A stretch of 7,692 bases of DNA, from positions 1 through 7,692 of the forward strand of contig JAFQJX010000201.1 in NCBI GenBank assembly GCA_017397205.1, given 5' to 3'. Positions 1 to 5,999 of this stretch are shown here, one piece after another (the first letter of the stretch is position 1; each line of letters begins with the position of its first letter). The position numbers were made by a program, and so were the translations under genes. Under the pieces are notes generated by a model that was given only the letters and a program-made list of their open reading frames with translations, was not told the DNA's origin and ran no database searches. The stretch is from Clostridia bacterium (GTDB lineage Bacteria > Bacillota > Clostridia > Oscillospirales > CAG-272).

Positions 1-965
1 GTTTTTATACCGCCTGCCGTTCCCACGGGTGAACCGCCGATCAGCATCAGGATAATCGATACGGCGGCAGAGGCGTTCGTCATATTCTCTTGCGGAATGG
101 TAGCAAAGCCCGCGGTTCTCGTGGTGACCGACTGGAAGAATGATACTTGGATTTTATCGAACAGAGACATCTCTCCGATGGTCAACGGGTTTTCGTATTC
201 AAAAATAAATATGAGAATCGCACCGACGAGAATCAATCCTGCGGTAACGGTTATTGCAATCTTTGAGTGCAAGGTCAGATGTCTGAATATCCTGCGGTTC
301 TTTGGCGAACGGCTCCTGACGACACGAAGTACATCCCACCACACGATATAACCGAGACCGCCGAGAACGATCAGTGCAGAGGTGACGATATTGATCAATG
401 GATGAGTGGCGTAATTACAAAGACTGTTTTCCGCAATAATATCGATACCTGCATTACAGAAAGCGGAGACCGAATTGAATACGGAGATCCAAATGCCCCT
501 AGTCCCAAACTCGGGAACGAACACGAGCATATACAGAACAGCCCCGATTCCTTCGATGATCAGCGTGCCGAACAGTACGTTCTTGACGAAATTCGCAAGC
601 CCCGACATCGTGTTGAGATTGAAGGCATCCTGAATGAGCAAACGGTCGCCGATCCCCATTTTCCTATTGAGAAGAAGCATGAGCCCCGACATAATGGTGA
701 TAATACCAAGACCGCCTATCTGTATCGAAAGCAATATAACGATCTGCCCGAACACGCTCCACGTCGACACCGTGGGGAGTGTGACAAGCCCTGTCACGCA
801 GGTGGAAGTGGTTGCCGTAAAGAGCGCATCAAGATACGGCACGGCTTCGCCGCTTGCAGAGCTGATCGGCAATGCCAGAAGTCCGCTTCCTATGAGAATG
901 GTCACGAGAAAGCTGAGCAATATGATCTGTGTGGTTGAAGGCGTGAATTTCTTTTTCCTAACCAT
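1..965 (-). CDS. ktrB: KtrB/TrkH-family potassium uptake membrane subunit, partial (C-terminus beyond left edge)
   Basis: Membrane subunit of a Ktr/Trk potassium (or sodium-coupled potassium) uptake system. Reading the minus strand from ATG at 965-963 gives 321 codons with no stop up to the left edge; the family is usually about 440-480 residues, so roughly the last quarter is missing. The protein is strongly hydrophobic. Three pore-loop signatures and the start of the fourth are visible: TATTSTCVTGL (residues 50-60), FNSVSAFCNAGID (163-175), FQSVTTRTAGFATI (277-290) and GGSPVGTAGGIK (310-321). Each carries the filter glycine typical of the superfamily (about G59, G173, G286, G315). The short N-terminus, reaching the first pore domain within about 45 residues, is KtrB-like rather than E. 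coli TrkH-like. The start is supported by AGAGGA at 973-978, seven bases upstream. A KtrA/TrkA nucleotide-binding partner is expected outside the window. The gene looks less GC-rich than the rest of the window and is functionally unrelated to the sugar operon. Confidence 0.95.
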   Translation of the reverse strand, partial: MVRKKKFTPSTTQIILLSFLVTILIGSGLLALPISSASGEAVPYLDALFTATTSTCVTGLVTLPTVSTWSVFGQIVILLSIQIGGLGIITIMSGLMLLLNRKMGIGDRLLIQDAFNLNTMSGLANFVKNVLFGTLIIEGIGAVLYMLVFVPEFGTRGIWISVFNSVSAFCNAGIDIIAENSLCNYATHPLINIVTSALIVLGGLGYIVWWDVLRVVRSRSPKNRRIFRHLTLHSKIAITVTAGLILVGAILIFIFEYENPLTIGEMSLFDKIQVSFFQSVTTRTAGFATIPQENMTNASAAVSIILMLIGGSPVGTAGGIK

Positions 966-987
966 GTGATTTTCCTCTGAAAAGCAT

Positions 988-1025
988 AAAGGAACCAACG
1001 TCCTCTGCAGTCAGCTAGTTCCTTT
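988..1025 (-). repeat. 8-bp inverted repeat (leader hairpin) in the ktrB 5' untranslated region
   Basis: On the minus strand AAAGGAAC (1025-1018) and GTTCCTTT (995-988) are perfect complements around a 22-nt loop. The stem lies between the predicted transcript start (about 1037) and the ribosome binding site (AGAGGA, 978-973). There is no U-tract directly after it, so it is not a standard terminator. The 3' arm can also pair with the ribosome binding site (TTCCT with AGGAA), giving two mutually exclusive folds. It does not resemble the ydaO c-di-AMP riboswitch, which is much longer. The inverted repeat is directly visible; a regulatory role is inferred. Confidence 0.55.
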
Positions 1026-1043
1026 TCAATATTCATCTTTGTC

Positions 1044-1072
1044 AATATACCACATTTCACCGCTAATGTCAA
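1044..1072 (-). promoter_or_regulatory. Near-consensus sigma-A promoter of the potassium transporter gene
   Basis: On the minus strand, a perfect -35 TTGACA (1072-1067) and a -10 TATATT (1049-1044, one mismatch to TATAAT) are separated by exactly 17 bp. Transcription should start near 1037, giving a leader of about 72 nt before the ATG at 965. The match is good enough to predict strong basal transcription. A second possible promoter lies upstream: an extended -10, TGGTATACT on the minus strand (1094-1086), without a convincing -35. Confidence 0.85.
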
Positions 1073-1214
1073 TATGCTTTTGTTCAGTATACCATCATTC
1101 GGATTCTTTTTCACCTATCAGCTTATCACAGCAAACATGACGTTTCTGGCGCCGTATTCTTTAATTATTGAATTAACAGACGAGCACACACTCTCTCTCT
1201 TCCCTGCTTTGCTG
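1073..1214. other. Short non-coding stretch between the regulator gene and the potassium transporter promoter
   Basis: No credible gene is seen here. It contains a pyrimidine-rich CA/CT tract right after the regulator stop codon (about 1184-1204), a 6-bp AT-rich inverted repeat TTAATT-ATTG-AATTAA (1161-1176) and a GGCGCC palindrome (1148-1153). None of these forms a convincing rho-independent terminator for the minus-strand regulator gene, so transcription of the regulator could run toward ktrB. Confidence 0.5.
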
Positions 1215-2036
1215 TTACGCCTGCTCCTTTGCCCTGCGGTGAGAGGGCGGCTCGCCGACCTGCTTACAGTAGGCGCGGTAGAAGGAGGAATAGTTATGGA
1301 AGCCGACCTGATACGCCACCTCGGTGGCGGGCTCTCCCGCCTGCAGGAGGCGCTGTGCCATGCCGATGCGCTTGGAGGTGATATAGGTCATGACGGACAC
1401 GCCCGTATGCTCGCGGAAGGCGCGGCAGAGGTAATACTTGCTGACAAAGAATTTCGCGGCAAGCCCGTCAAGCGAAAGCGGCTCTGCGACGTTGGTGTTG
1501 ATATATGCAATGACACGGGTAATCAGATGGTCACCCTCGGGCTGCCCCTCCTCTGCCTTGGCGAGGGAGAGGTGCAGAAGAATCTGCGAGAGCAGCGTGC
1601 GCACCATCGTCTGCTCGCGGTGGTGGCGCGCGGAGGGATTCTTGAACATCCCCGTAACGGCGTCAATATCCGCAAACAGGGCGCGCACCTTGGGGGAGAC
1701 GTTCTCCGCCGTGAAGCACACGCCGCACCCCTTCTTTTTGCTCTCGTTCAGCATGGAAAGCTCGGCGGCAGCACCCACGAGACCCGATCGTTCAAAGTTG
1801 AACACGTACCGCTCGTAGCGCGTGCCCCTCTCGGGGCAGAGATAATGCGTTTCATAGGGACGGATGAGAATGACCGTATACGGCCGAATGGCATATTCCT
1901 TACCCTCCACGATATACCGTCCCTCTCCGTCTACGGCATACAAAAGCTCGTAGTTGCCGTGACAGTGCCGCTCATAATTGAGCGGATTGACCTTCTCTAT
2001 AACGGTATGCCCGTAGGTAATAAACGACTGCTCCAT
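1215..2036 (-). CDS. AraC-family transcriptional regulator with N-terminal cupin sensor domain
   Basis: A 273-residue cytoplasmic DNA-binding protein with standard AraC/XylS architecture. An N-terminal cupin (about residues 15-85) has the ERHCHGNYELLYAVDGEG core and the RPYETH strand near residue 60, typical of AraC_binding sugar-sensing domains. A C-terminal double helix-turn-helix spans about residues 172-262: first HTH about 188-209 (LAAKFFVSKYYLCRAFREHTG), second about 237-258 (VAYQVGFHNYSSFYRAYCKQVG). The usual closing P-x-x-Y-R is degenerate (PPSHRR, 263-268). The start at 2036 has AGAGGG (2049-2044) seven bases upstream. The gene is transcribed divergently from the sugar operon across a 139-bp spacer containing repeated TTTGCAA-like boxes, so it very probably activates that operon in response to the pathway sugar. 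The ligand cannot be read from the sequence. Confidence 0.95.
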   Translation of the reverse strand: MEQSFITYGHTVIEKVNPLNYERHCHGNYELLYAVDGEGRYIVEGKEYAIRPYTVILIRPYETHYLCPERGTRYERYVFNFERSGLVGAAAELSMLNESKKKGCGVCFTAENVSPKVRALFADIDAVTGMFKNPSARHHREQTMVRTLLSQILLHLSLAKAEEGQPEGDHLITRVIAYINTNVAEPLSLDGLAAKFFVSKYYLCRAFREHTGVSVMTYITSKRIGMAQRLLQAGEPATEVAYQVGFHNYSSFYRAYCKQVGEPPSHRRAKEQA

Positions 2037-2059
2037 TCCCGAACCCTCTCTTTTCTTCT

Positions 2060-2088
2060 ATTATAAAGGACAAGGGCAAGATTTGCAA
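2060..2088 (-). promoter_or_regulatory. Promoter of the AraC-family regulator gene
   Basis: On the minus strand a perfect -10 TATAAT (2065-2060) lies 17 bp from TTGCAA (2088-2083), which matches TTGACA at four of six positions. The start site would be near 2053, with a short leader of about 17 nt. The -35 is part of the first TTTGCAA-like box, so binding of the regulator there should block its own transcription; this negative autoregulation is inferred from position. Confidence 0.7.
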
Positions 2089-2111
2089 TATATTTTGCAA
2101 AATTTTGAATG
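2081..2111. promoter_or_regulatory. Candidate AraC-family operator: three phased TTTGCAA-like repeats
   Basis: Three tandem related units are visible: ATTTGCAATAT (2081-2091), ATTTTGCAAA (2092-2101) and ATTTTGAATG (2102-2111), with their G residues at 2085, 2097 and 2107. The middle one sits in a perfect 10-bp palindrome, TTTTGCAAAA (2093-2102). Spacing of 10-12 bp places the units on roughly the same helix face, suiting the two HTH motifs of AraC-type proteins. The array lies about 35-65 bp upstream of the predicted operon start, a normal activator position, and overlaps the regulator's own -35. Assignment to the adjacent regulator is inferred. Confidence 0.6.
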
Positions 2112-2132
2112 TTTTAATCTCGCCTGCTATTG

Positions 2133-2138
2133 TATAAT
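2133..2138 (+). promoter_or_regulatory. -10 element of the sugar operon promoter
   Basis: A perfect TATAAT with predicted start near 2145. No good -35 is found at 16-18 bp spacing: the 17-bp position (2110-2115) reads TGTTTT, and the nearest TTGAAT (2105-2110) is 22 bp away. A perfect -10 with a poor -35 is what an activator-dependent promoter looks like, and fits control by the divergent AraC-family protein. Confidence 0.7.
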
Positions 2139-2143
2139 CATAG

Positions 2144-2162
2144 TAGGAAATAACATTTCCTA
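2144..2162. repeat. Perfect 8-bp inverted repeat at the operon transcription start
   Basis: TAGGAAAT (2144-2151) and ATTTCCTA (2155-2162) flank a 3-nt AAC spacer. The palindrome begins at the predicted +1 and ends just before the AAGGAGA ribosome binding site (2164-2170). It could be an operator for a second regulator that blocks promoter escape, or a hairpin at the mRNA 5' end that stabilises the transcript and sits next to the ribosome binding site. No U-tract follows, so it is not a terminator. Confidence 0.6.
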
Positions 2163-2175
2163 AAAGGAGAAGCGT

Positions 2176-2940
2176 ATGATTAAACTTGGCGCACAGCTAT
2201 TTTCCCTTCGCAAGTTCATTCAATCTGCTGAGGGCATTGAATCCACCTTCCAGAGGATTGCGGAGATGGGCTACGAGAACGTGCAGCTTTCCAGCGCACC
2301 CAATATCGGTGCAAAGAACTTTGCGCGCATTTCCCGCGACACGGGTCTCCCCATCGTCTGCACCCACTCCAACCCCGACAAGCTGGTGAACAATACCGAG
2401 ACGCTCATTGAGGAGCACATCATTATGGGCTGTCCCGTTATTGGACTTGGTGCCATTCCCGGTGCCCCCTCAGGAGATATGGAGCAGGTACGGGCATACC
2501 TTGAGAAGCTCGCCCCTGCCGTGGAAAAAATTGAGAAGGCGGGGCTTCACTTCGGCTACCACAACCACGCCTTTGAATTCACCCTGCCGGGCGACGAGGG
2601 CAAGTGCTTTTACGACACGCTCATTGACAACAACCCCACCTGGCACTTCATTCTGGATACATACTGGATTAAAAAGGGCGGCTTCAAGGTAGAGGACTAT
2701 ATGAGAAAAATCGGCGCGGGTCGCCTTGATAACGTCCATTTCAAGGACATGGCGGACGACGAAAACAAATCCATTTGCTCCTGCGGCGCCGGCACCCTGA
2801 ACTTCCCTGCCATTTACGAGGTCTGCCGCGAGCTCGGCGTAAAGAACGTTCTTGTGGAGCAGGACAACGCCATTGACCGCGAGGACCCCTTTGGGGAAAT
2901 GAAAAACAGCTTCCTGCACCTGCGTCCCATCATCTGTTAA
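2176..2940 (+). CDS. Sugar phosphate isomerase/epimerase (xylose-isomerase-like TIM barrel), first gene of the operon
   Basis: A 254-residue cytoplasmic enzyme of the AP-endonuclease-2/xylose-isomerase-like TIM-barrel superfamily, which includes IolE, IolI, YcjR and tagatose 3-epimerase. The barrel strands carry the expected metal and substrate residues in order: THSNPD (63-68), YHNHAFEF (128-135, with H129, H131 and E134), ILDTYW (159-164, D161), VHFKDM (187-192, H188 and D191) and LVEQDN (226-231, E228). It has no signal peptide or membrane segment, and the length is normal for the family. AAGGAGA lies five bases before the ATG. The specific reaction cannot be read from sequence. In this setting, next to two Gfo/Idh/MocA dehydrogenases and UxaC, likely roles are epimerisation of a keto sugar, or dehydration or elimination of a 3-keto glycoside. 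An IolE-like inosose dehydratase role is an alternative but there are no other clear inositol genes. Confidence 0.9.
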   Translation: MIKLGAQLFSLRKFIQSAEGIESTFQRIAEMGYENVQLSSAPNIGAKNFARISRDTGLPIVCTHSNPDKLVNNTETLIEEHIIMGCPVIGLGAIPGAPSGDMEQVRAYLEKLAPAVEKIEKAGLHFGYHNHAFEFTLPGDEGKCFYDTLIDNNPTWHFILDTYWIKKGGFKVEDYMRKIGAGRLDNVHFKDMADDENKSICSCGAGTLNFPAIYEVCRELGVKNVLVEQDNAIDREDPFGEMKNSFLHLRPIIC

Positions 2941-2949
2941 GGAGGGCGT

Positions 2950-3828
2950 ATGGCACAGTTTTTAATCTCTGCCTTTGCCGACGAGGCGGCCGAGGACCTT
3001 GCGGGGCAAATTGCAGCCCTTACGCGCAACGGTCTCTTTTGCATTGAGCCGCGCAACGTAAACGGCAATCTGATCAAGAAAACCGACGAGGAGCTTTTTG
3101 AAATTGCACGCCAACTGAAGGAGGCGGGCATCTCCGTTTCCTCTCTCGGCTCCCCGATCGGAAAGTTTGATATTCACGGCGCCTTTGACGAGCACCTTGC
3201 GGATTTTGAGCGCGCCCTCCGCGCCTGCGAAATTCTGGGTGCGAAAAATATGCGTGTCTTTTCCTTCTTCCTTGAGGACGGGGAAAAACAGGAGTGCCGC
3301 GACGAGGTACTCCGCCGTATGCGGATTCTCGTGGAGCGCGCCGCACGCGCGGGCGTGACGCTCTGCCACGAAAACGAGGCAGACATTTACGGGCAAAACC
3401 CGAGCGAGGTAAAGGACCTTCTTGAAAACGTAGAGGGTCTGCGCGGCATCTTTGACGGCGCCAACTACGTCGCCAAGGAGCAGGACCCCCTGGAGGGGCT
3501 TGCCGCCACGCTTCCTCATCTGGAATACCTGCACGTCAAGGACCAGGTGCGTGAAACGGGCGAAATGGTCCCCTGCGGCATGGGCGACGGCTGCTACGAG
3601 GAGGTGCTCCGTCAGGTGGACCTCGCAACGGACGGCGTGGTTTACCTCACGCTGGAGCCGCACCTGCACACCTTTGAGGCGTTCAGCCGCATTGACAAGC
3701 GCACGCTGAAAACCGCCCTCACCTTTGAAACGGCGGACGACGCCTTTGACTGCGCTGTTACTTATTTGAAAAATACACTCACAAAACTTGGATTTCACGA
3801 AGGAGAAAACAACCTATGGAAAAAGTAA
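2950..3828 (+). CDS. Second sugar phosphate isomerase/epimerase-like TIM-barrel protein
   Basis: A 292-residue cytoplasmic TIM-barrel protein of the same superfamily as the gene before it but clearly a different subgroup. Ordered motifs: SAFADE (7-12), IEPRN (32-36, E33), SSLGSPIGK (64-72), LCHENEADIYG (138-148, with H140, E141 and E143), FDGANY (168-173, D169), LHVKDQ (194-199, H195) and LEPHL (235-239, E236 and H238). The set E141, D169, H195 and E236 fits the four-residue divalent-metal site of this fold. GGAGGG lies three bases before the start, 9 nt after the previous stop. Its last 13 bases overlap the following dehydrogenase gene, which suggests translational coupling and a joint function. 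Known relatives handle keto sugars, for example 3-keto-glucoside epimerase; the actual substrate is unknown. Confidence 0.88.
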   Translation: MAQFLISAFADEAAEDLAGQIAALTRNGLFCIEPRNVNGNLIKKTDEELFEIARQLKEAGISVSSLGSPIGKFDIHGAFDEHLADFERALRACEILGAKNMRVFSFFLEDGEKQECRDEVLRRMRILVERAARAGVTLCHENEADIYGQNPSEVKDLLENVEGLRGIFDGANYVAKEQDPLEGLAATLPHLEYLHVKDQVRETGEMVPCGMGDGCYEEVLRQVDLATDGVVYLTLEPHLHTFEAFSRIDKRTLKTALTFETADDAFDCAVTYLKNTLTKLGFHEGENNLWKK

Positions 3829-4976
3829 GATTTGGCATTATCGGTGTGGGTAACATTGGTCTTTCCCACGTAAAGCACCTGCTGGCAGGCAGAATCACCA
3901 ACGGTGTTCTGGGTGCCGTCTGCGACCTCAAGCCCAACAAGCTCAACAACGTCAACGGCCTTGAGGGTGGCGACAAGGTCGCAAAGTTCAGCGACTACAA
4001 GGAGCTGCTTGCGAGCGGCCTCGTGGACTGCGTCATCGTCGCGGTTCCCCACTTTCTCCACCCCTCCATCTGCATTGAGGCGCTGAACGCAGGACTGCAC
4101 GTCATCTGCGAGAAGCCCGCAGGCGTTTACACCAAGCAGGTCAAGGAAATGAACGCCGTGGCAGAAAAGAGCGACCAGCTCTTTACCATGATGTTCAACC
4201 AGAGAACGAACGAGCTGTATCAGCAGATGCACGATATCGTTCACAGCGGCGGCATCGGTGAAATCAAGCGCGTGAACTGGATTATCACCAACTGGTACCG
4301 CCCCCAGTCCTACTACGATTCCGGCGACTGGCGTGCTACCTGGAGCGGCGAGGGCGGCGGCGTGCTGATGAATCAGTGCCCCCACCAGATTGACCTGCTT
4401 CAGTGGATTGTCGGCATGCTCCCCACCCGTGTTCACTCCTTCTGCCACTGGGGCAAATGGCATGACATTGAGGTAGAGGACGACGTCACCGCTTACTTTG
4501 AATATGAGAACGGCGCAACGGGCGTATTCGTCACCTCCACGGGTGACACCCCCGGCACCAACCGCTTTGAAATCCTGGGCGACAAGGGCAAGCTGATTTG
4601 CGAAAACGGCAAGCTTACCTACTATAAGCTCAAGGTCTCCGAGAGAGAGTTCAACGCCACCTACAAGGGCGGCTTTGGCGAGCCCGAGAAGGAGGAGATT
4701 GAGCTTCCCGCACCTGCTCCCTGCCCTCAGCACGTCGGCATCATGAACAACTTTGCCAACGCCATTCTGGGTCTGGAGCCCCTGATGGTAAACGGTCTGG
4801 AGGGTCTGCGCGGCGTACAGATTACCGACGCAATGCTGCTTTCCTCCTGGCTGGGCGAAACCGTCACCCTGCCGATTGACGACGACCTGTACCTGGCTGA
4901 GCTGAACAAGCGCATTGCCACCAGCCGCCGCAAGGTTGCCTCCGACACCGTTCTTTCCACCGACGGTACTTACTGA
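3816..4976 (+). CDS. Gfo/Idh/MocA-family NAD(P)-dependent sugar dehydrogenase, first copy
   Basis: A 386-residue oxidoreductase. The N-terminal Rossmann fold has GVGNIG (10-15) for nucleotide binding, VAVPHFLH (75-82) and the catalytic-lysine motif CEKPAG (98-103, K100). The C-terminal alpha/beta domain carries DWRATW (171-176) and EGGGVLMNQCPHQID (179-193). The latter places H190 at the family catalytic histidine position, with N186 where inositol dehydrogenase has Asp; the second dehydrogenase of this operon has the same Asn. The start is set by AAGGAG (3800-3805) lying inside the upstream gene. The C-terminus, after about residue 360, is longer than in the second dehydrogenase. The likely chemistry is reversible oxidation of a sugar hydroxyl to a ketone, with the product passed to the two isomerase/epimerase proteins. 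The substrate is not identifiable. Confidence 0.93.
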   Translation: MEKVRFGIIGVGNIGLSHVKHLLAGRITNGVLGAVCDLKPNKLNNVNGLEGGDKVAKFSDYKELLASGLVDCVIVAVPHFLHPSICIEALNAGLHVICEKPAGVYTKQVKEMNAVAEKSDQLFTMMFNQRTNELYQQMHDIVHSGGIGEIKRVNWIITNWYRPQSYYDSGDWRATWSGEGGGVLMNQCPHQIDLLQWIVGMLPTRVHSFCHWGKWHDIEVEDDVTAYFEYENGATGVFVTSTGDTPGTNRFEILGDKGKLICENGKLTYYKLKVSEREFNATYKGGFGEPEKEEIELPAPAPCPQHVGIMNNFANAILGLEPLMVNGLEGLRGVQITDAMLLSSWLGETVTLPIDDDLYLAELNKRIATSRRKVASDTVLSTDGTY

Positions 4977-4991
4977 TTTCAGGAGCGCTTT

Positions 4992-5990
4992 ATGAAACAA
5001 TCCCTGCGTGTAGCCGTGATTGGCTGCGGTGCAATCAGCGGCAATCACTTTGCCGCCATTCGGGAGGCGGGGCAGGAGCTGGTCGCCCTGTGCGACATTC
5101 TGCCCTCCCGCACCCGCGGCGCCATTCAGAAATATTCCCTCGGGGAATTGCCCTGCTTCACGGACTATATTGAGATGCTGGACACCGTCAAGCCCGACGC
5201 CGTCCATATCTGCACCCCCCACTATCTGCACGCGCCTATGTGCATTGCCGCAATGGAGCGCGATATTCACGTGCTGTGTGAAAAGCCGCTGTGCATTTCC
5301 CTTGAGCAGCTGAAGGAGCTGCGTGAGGCGGCAAGGAGGAGCCGCAGTCAGGTGGGTGTTTGCCTGCAAAACCGCTACGAGCCGAATATGCGTCGCCTGT
5401 ACGAGATGTCCCGCGAGGGGGTCAGCGCCGCCTGCGGCTACGTGACCTGGAAGCGCGACGCCGCCTACTACGGCTCGGGCACCTGGCGCGGCACGTGGGA
5501 CCAGGAGGGGGGCGGTGTTATGATTAACCAGGCCCTGCATACCCTGGACCTCATGCAATGGATTTGCGGAATGCCGACGCGCGTTTCCGCACGCACCTTT
5601 ACCGACCATCTGGCAGGGGTGATTGAGGTGGAGGACACCGCCACCGCCCGCTTTGAGGGTGAGGGGAACGTCTTTACCTTTTTTGCAACCGTTGCCGCGG
5701 GCGGGGATTTCCCCGTTTCCATTCAGGCGCGTCTTGCCACGGGTGAGCTGATGCAGGTGGAAAACTACCAATTCACCTGCAACTACGAGCCACTCCCCTC
5801 CGCATCCCAGGGCGCCGTTCTTGGAAAAAGCGTCTGGGGTATGGGACACAAGTGGCTGATTGCCGACTTCTACGACCATATTGAGAATGGCATCCCCTTC
5901 CCCATTGACCTGGAGGAGGGGAGCAAGGTGGTGCGTATGATTCTTGCCATGTACGCATCAAACGGCGCCCTCGTGGATATTCCCGAATAA
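4992..5990 (+). CDS. Gfo/Idh/MocA-family NAD(P)-dependent sugar dehydrogenase, second copy
   Basis: A 332-residue paralogue of the preceding dehydrogenase. Rossmann motif VIGCGAISG (9-17), then TPHYLHAP (75-82), CEKPL (96-100, K98) and the shared subgroup block GTWRGTW (163-169) followed by EGGGVMINQALHTLD (172-186), with N179 and H183 in the catalytic positions. The IEVEDT strand (about residues 215-220) parallels IEVEDD of the first copy. It is about 54 residues shorter than the first copy, chiefly at the C-terminus and in the insert carrying the first copy's FGEPEKEE stretch. AGGAG lies six bases before the ATG after a 15-nt gap, and the stop is 9 nt from uxaC. Two dehydrogenases of one subgroup in one operon suggest either two oxidation positions or an oxidise-then-reduce cycle that regenerates the cofactor. 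Confidence 0.92.
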   Translation: MKQSLRVAVIGCGAISGNHFAAIREAGQELVALCDILPSRTRGAIQKYSLGELPCFTDYIEMLDTVKPDAVHICTPHYLHAPMCIAAMERDIHVLCEKPLCISLEQLKELREAARRSRSQVGVCLQNRYEPNMRRLYEMSREGVSAACGYVTWKRDAAYYGSGTWRGTWDQEGGGVMINQALHTLDLMQWICGMPTRVSARTFTDHLAGVIEVEDTATARFEGEGNVFTFFATVAAGGDFPVSIQARLATGELMQVENYQFTCNYEPLPSASQGAVLGKSVWGMGHKWLIADFYDHIENGIPFPIDLEEGSKVVRMILAMYASNGALVDIPE

Positions 5991-5999
5991 GGAGAAACA

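Noticed and set aside
267..938. Plus-strand open frame of 223 codons opposite the potassium transporter
   Set aside because: The product is highly charged with no recognisable domain, while the minus strand encodes a clear KtrB protein with the pore-loop motifs.
902..1036. Small minus-strand frame of 44 codons starting at the predicted ktrB transcript start and overlapping the ktrB start out of frame
   Set aside because: It could be a leaderless leader peptide, but it has no ribosome binding site, no run of regulatory codons and no recognisable motif; chance is the simpler explanation.
1161..1176. TTAATT/AATTAA inverted repeat considered as a terminator for the regulator gene
   Set aside because: The stem is only six A/T pairs and no U-tract follows, so it would not terminate transcription.
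1074..2066. Plus-strand open frame of 330 codons opposite the AraC-family gene
   Set aside because: The minus-strand protein has a clear cupin and double HTH; the plus-strand frame has none and runs through two promoter regions.
2962..3798. Minus-strand open frame of 278 codons opposite the second isomerase
   Set aside because: A mirror frame of a strongly supported gene; same cause and no protein motifs.
2176..3828. Reading the two TIM-barrel genes as iolE and iolI of a standard inositol operon
   Set aside because: The superfamily matches, but no iolB, iolC, iolD or iolJ is seen, and the neighbours are uxaC and uxuA; kept only as an alternative.
3795..5879. Very long open frame (694 codons) on the minus strand, antisense to both dehydrogenase genes
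   Set aside because: The plus-strand genes have clear family motifs, ribosome binding sites and operon spacing. The antisense frame stays open because of G/C-rich third positions and its product resembles no family I know.
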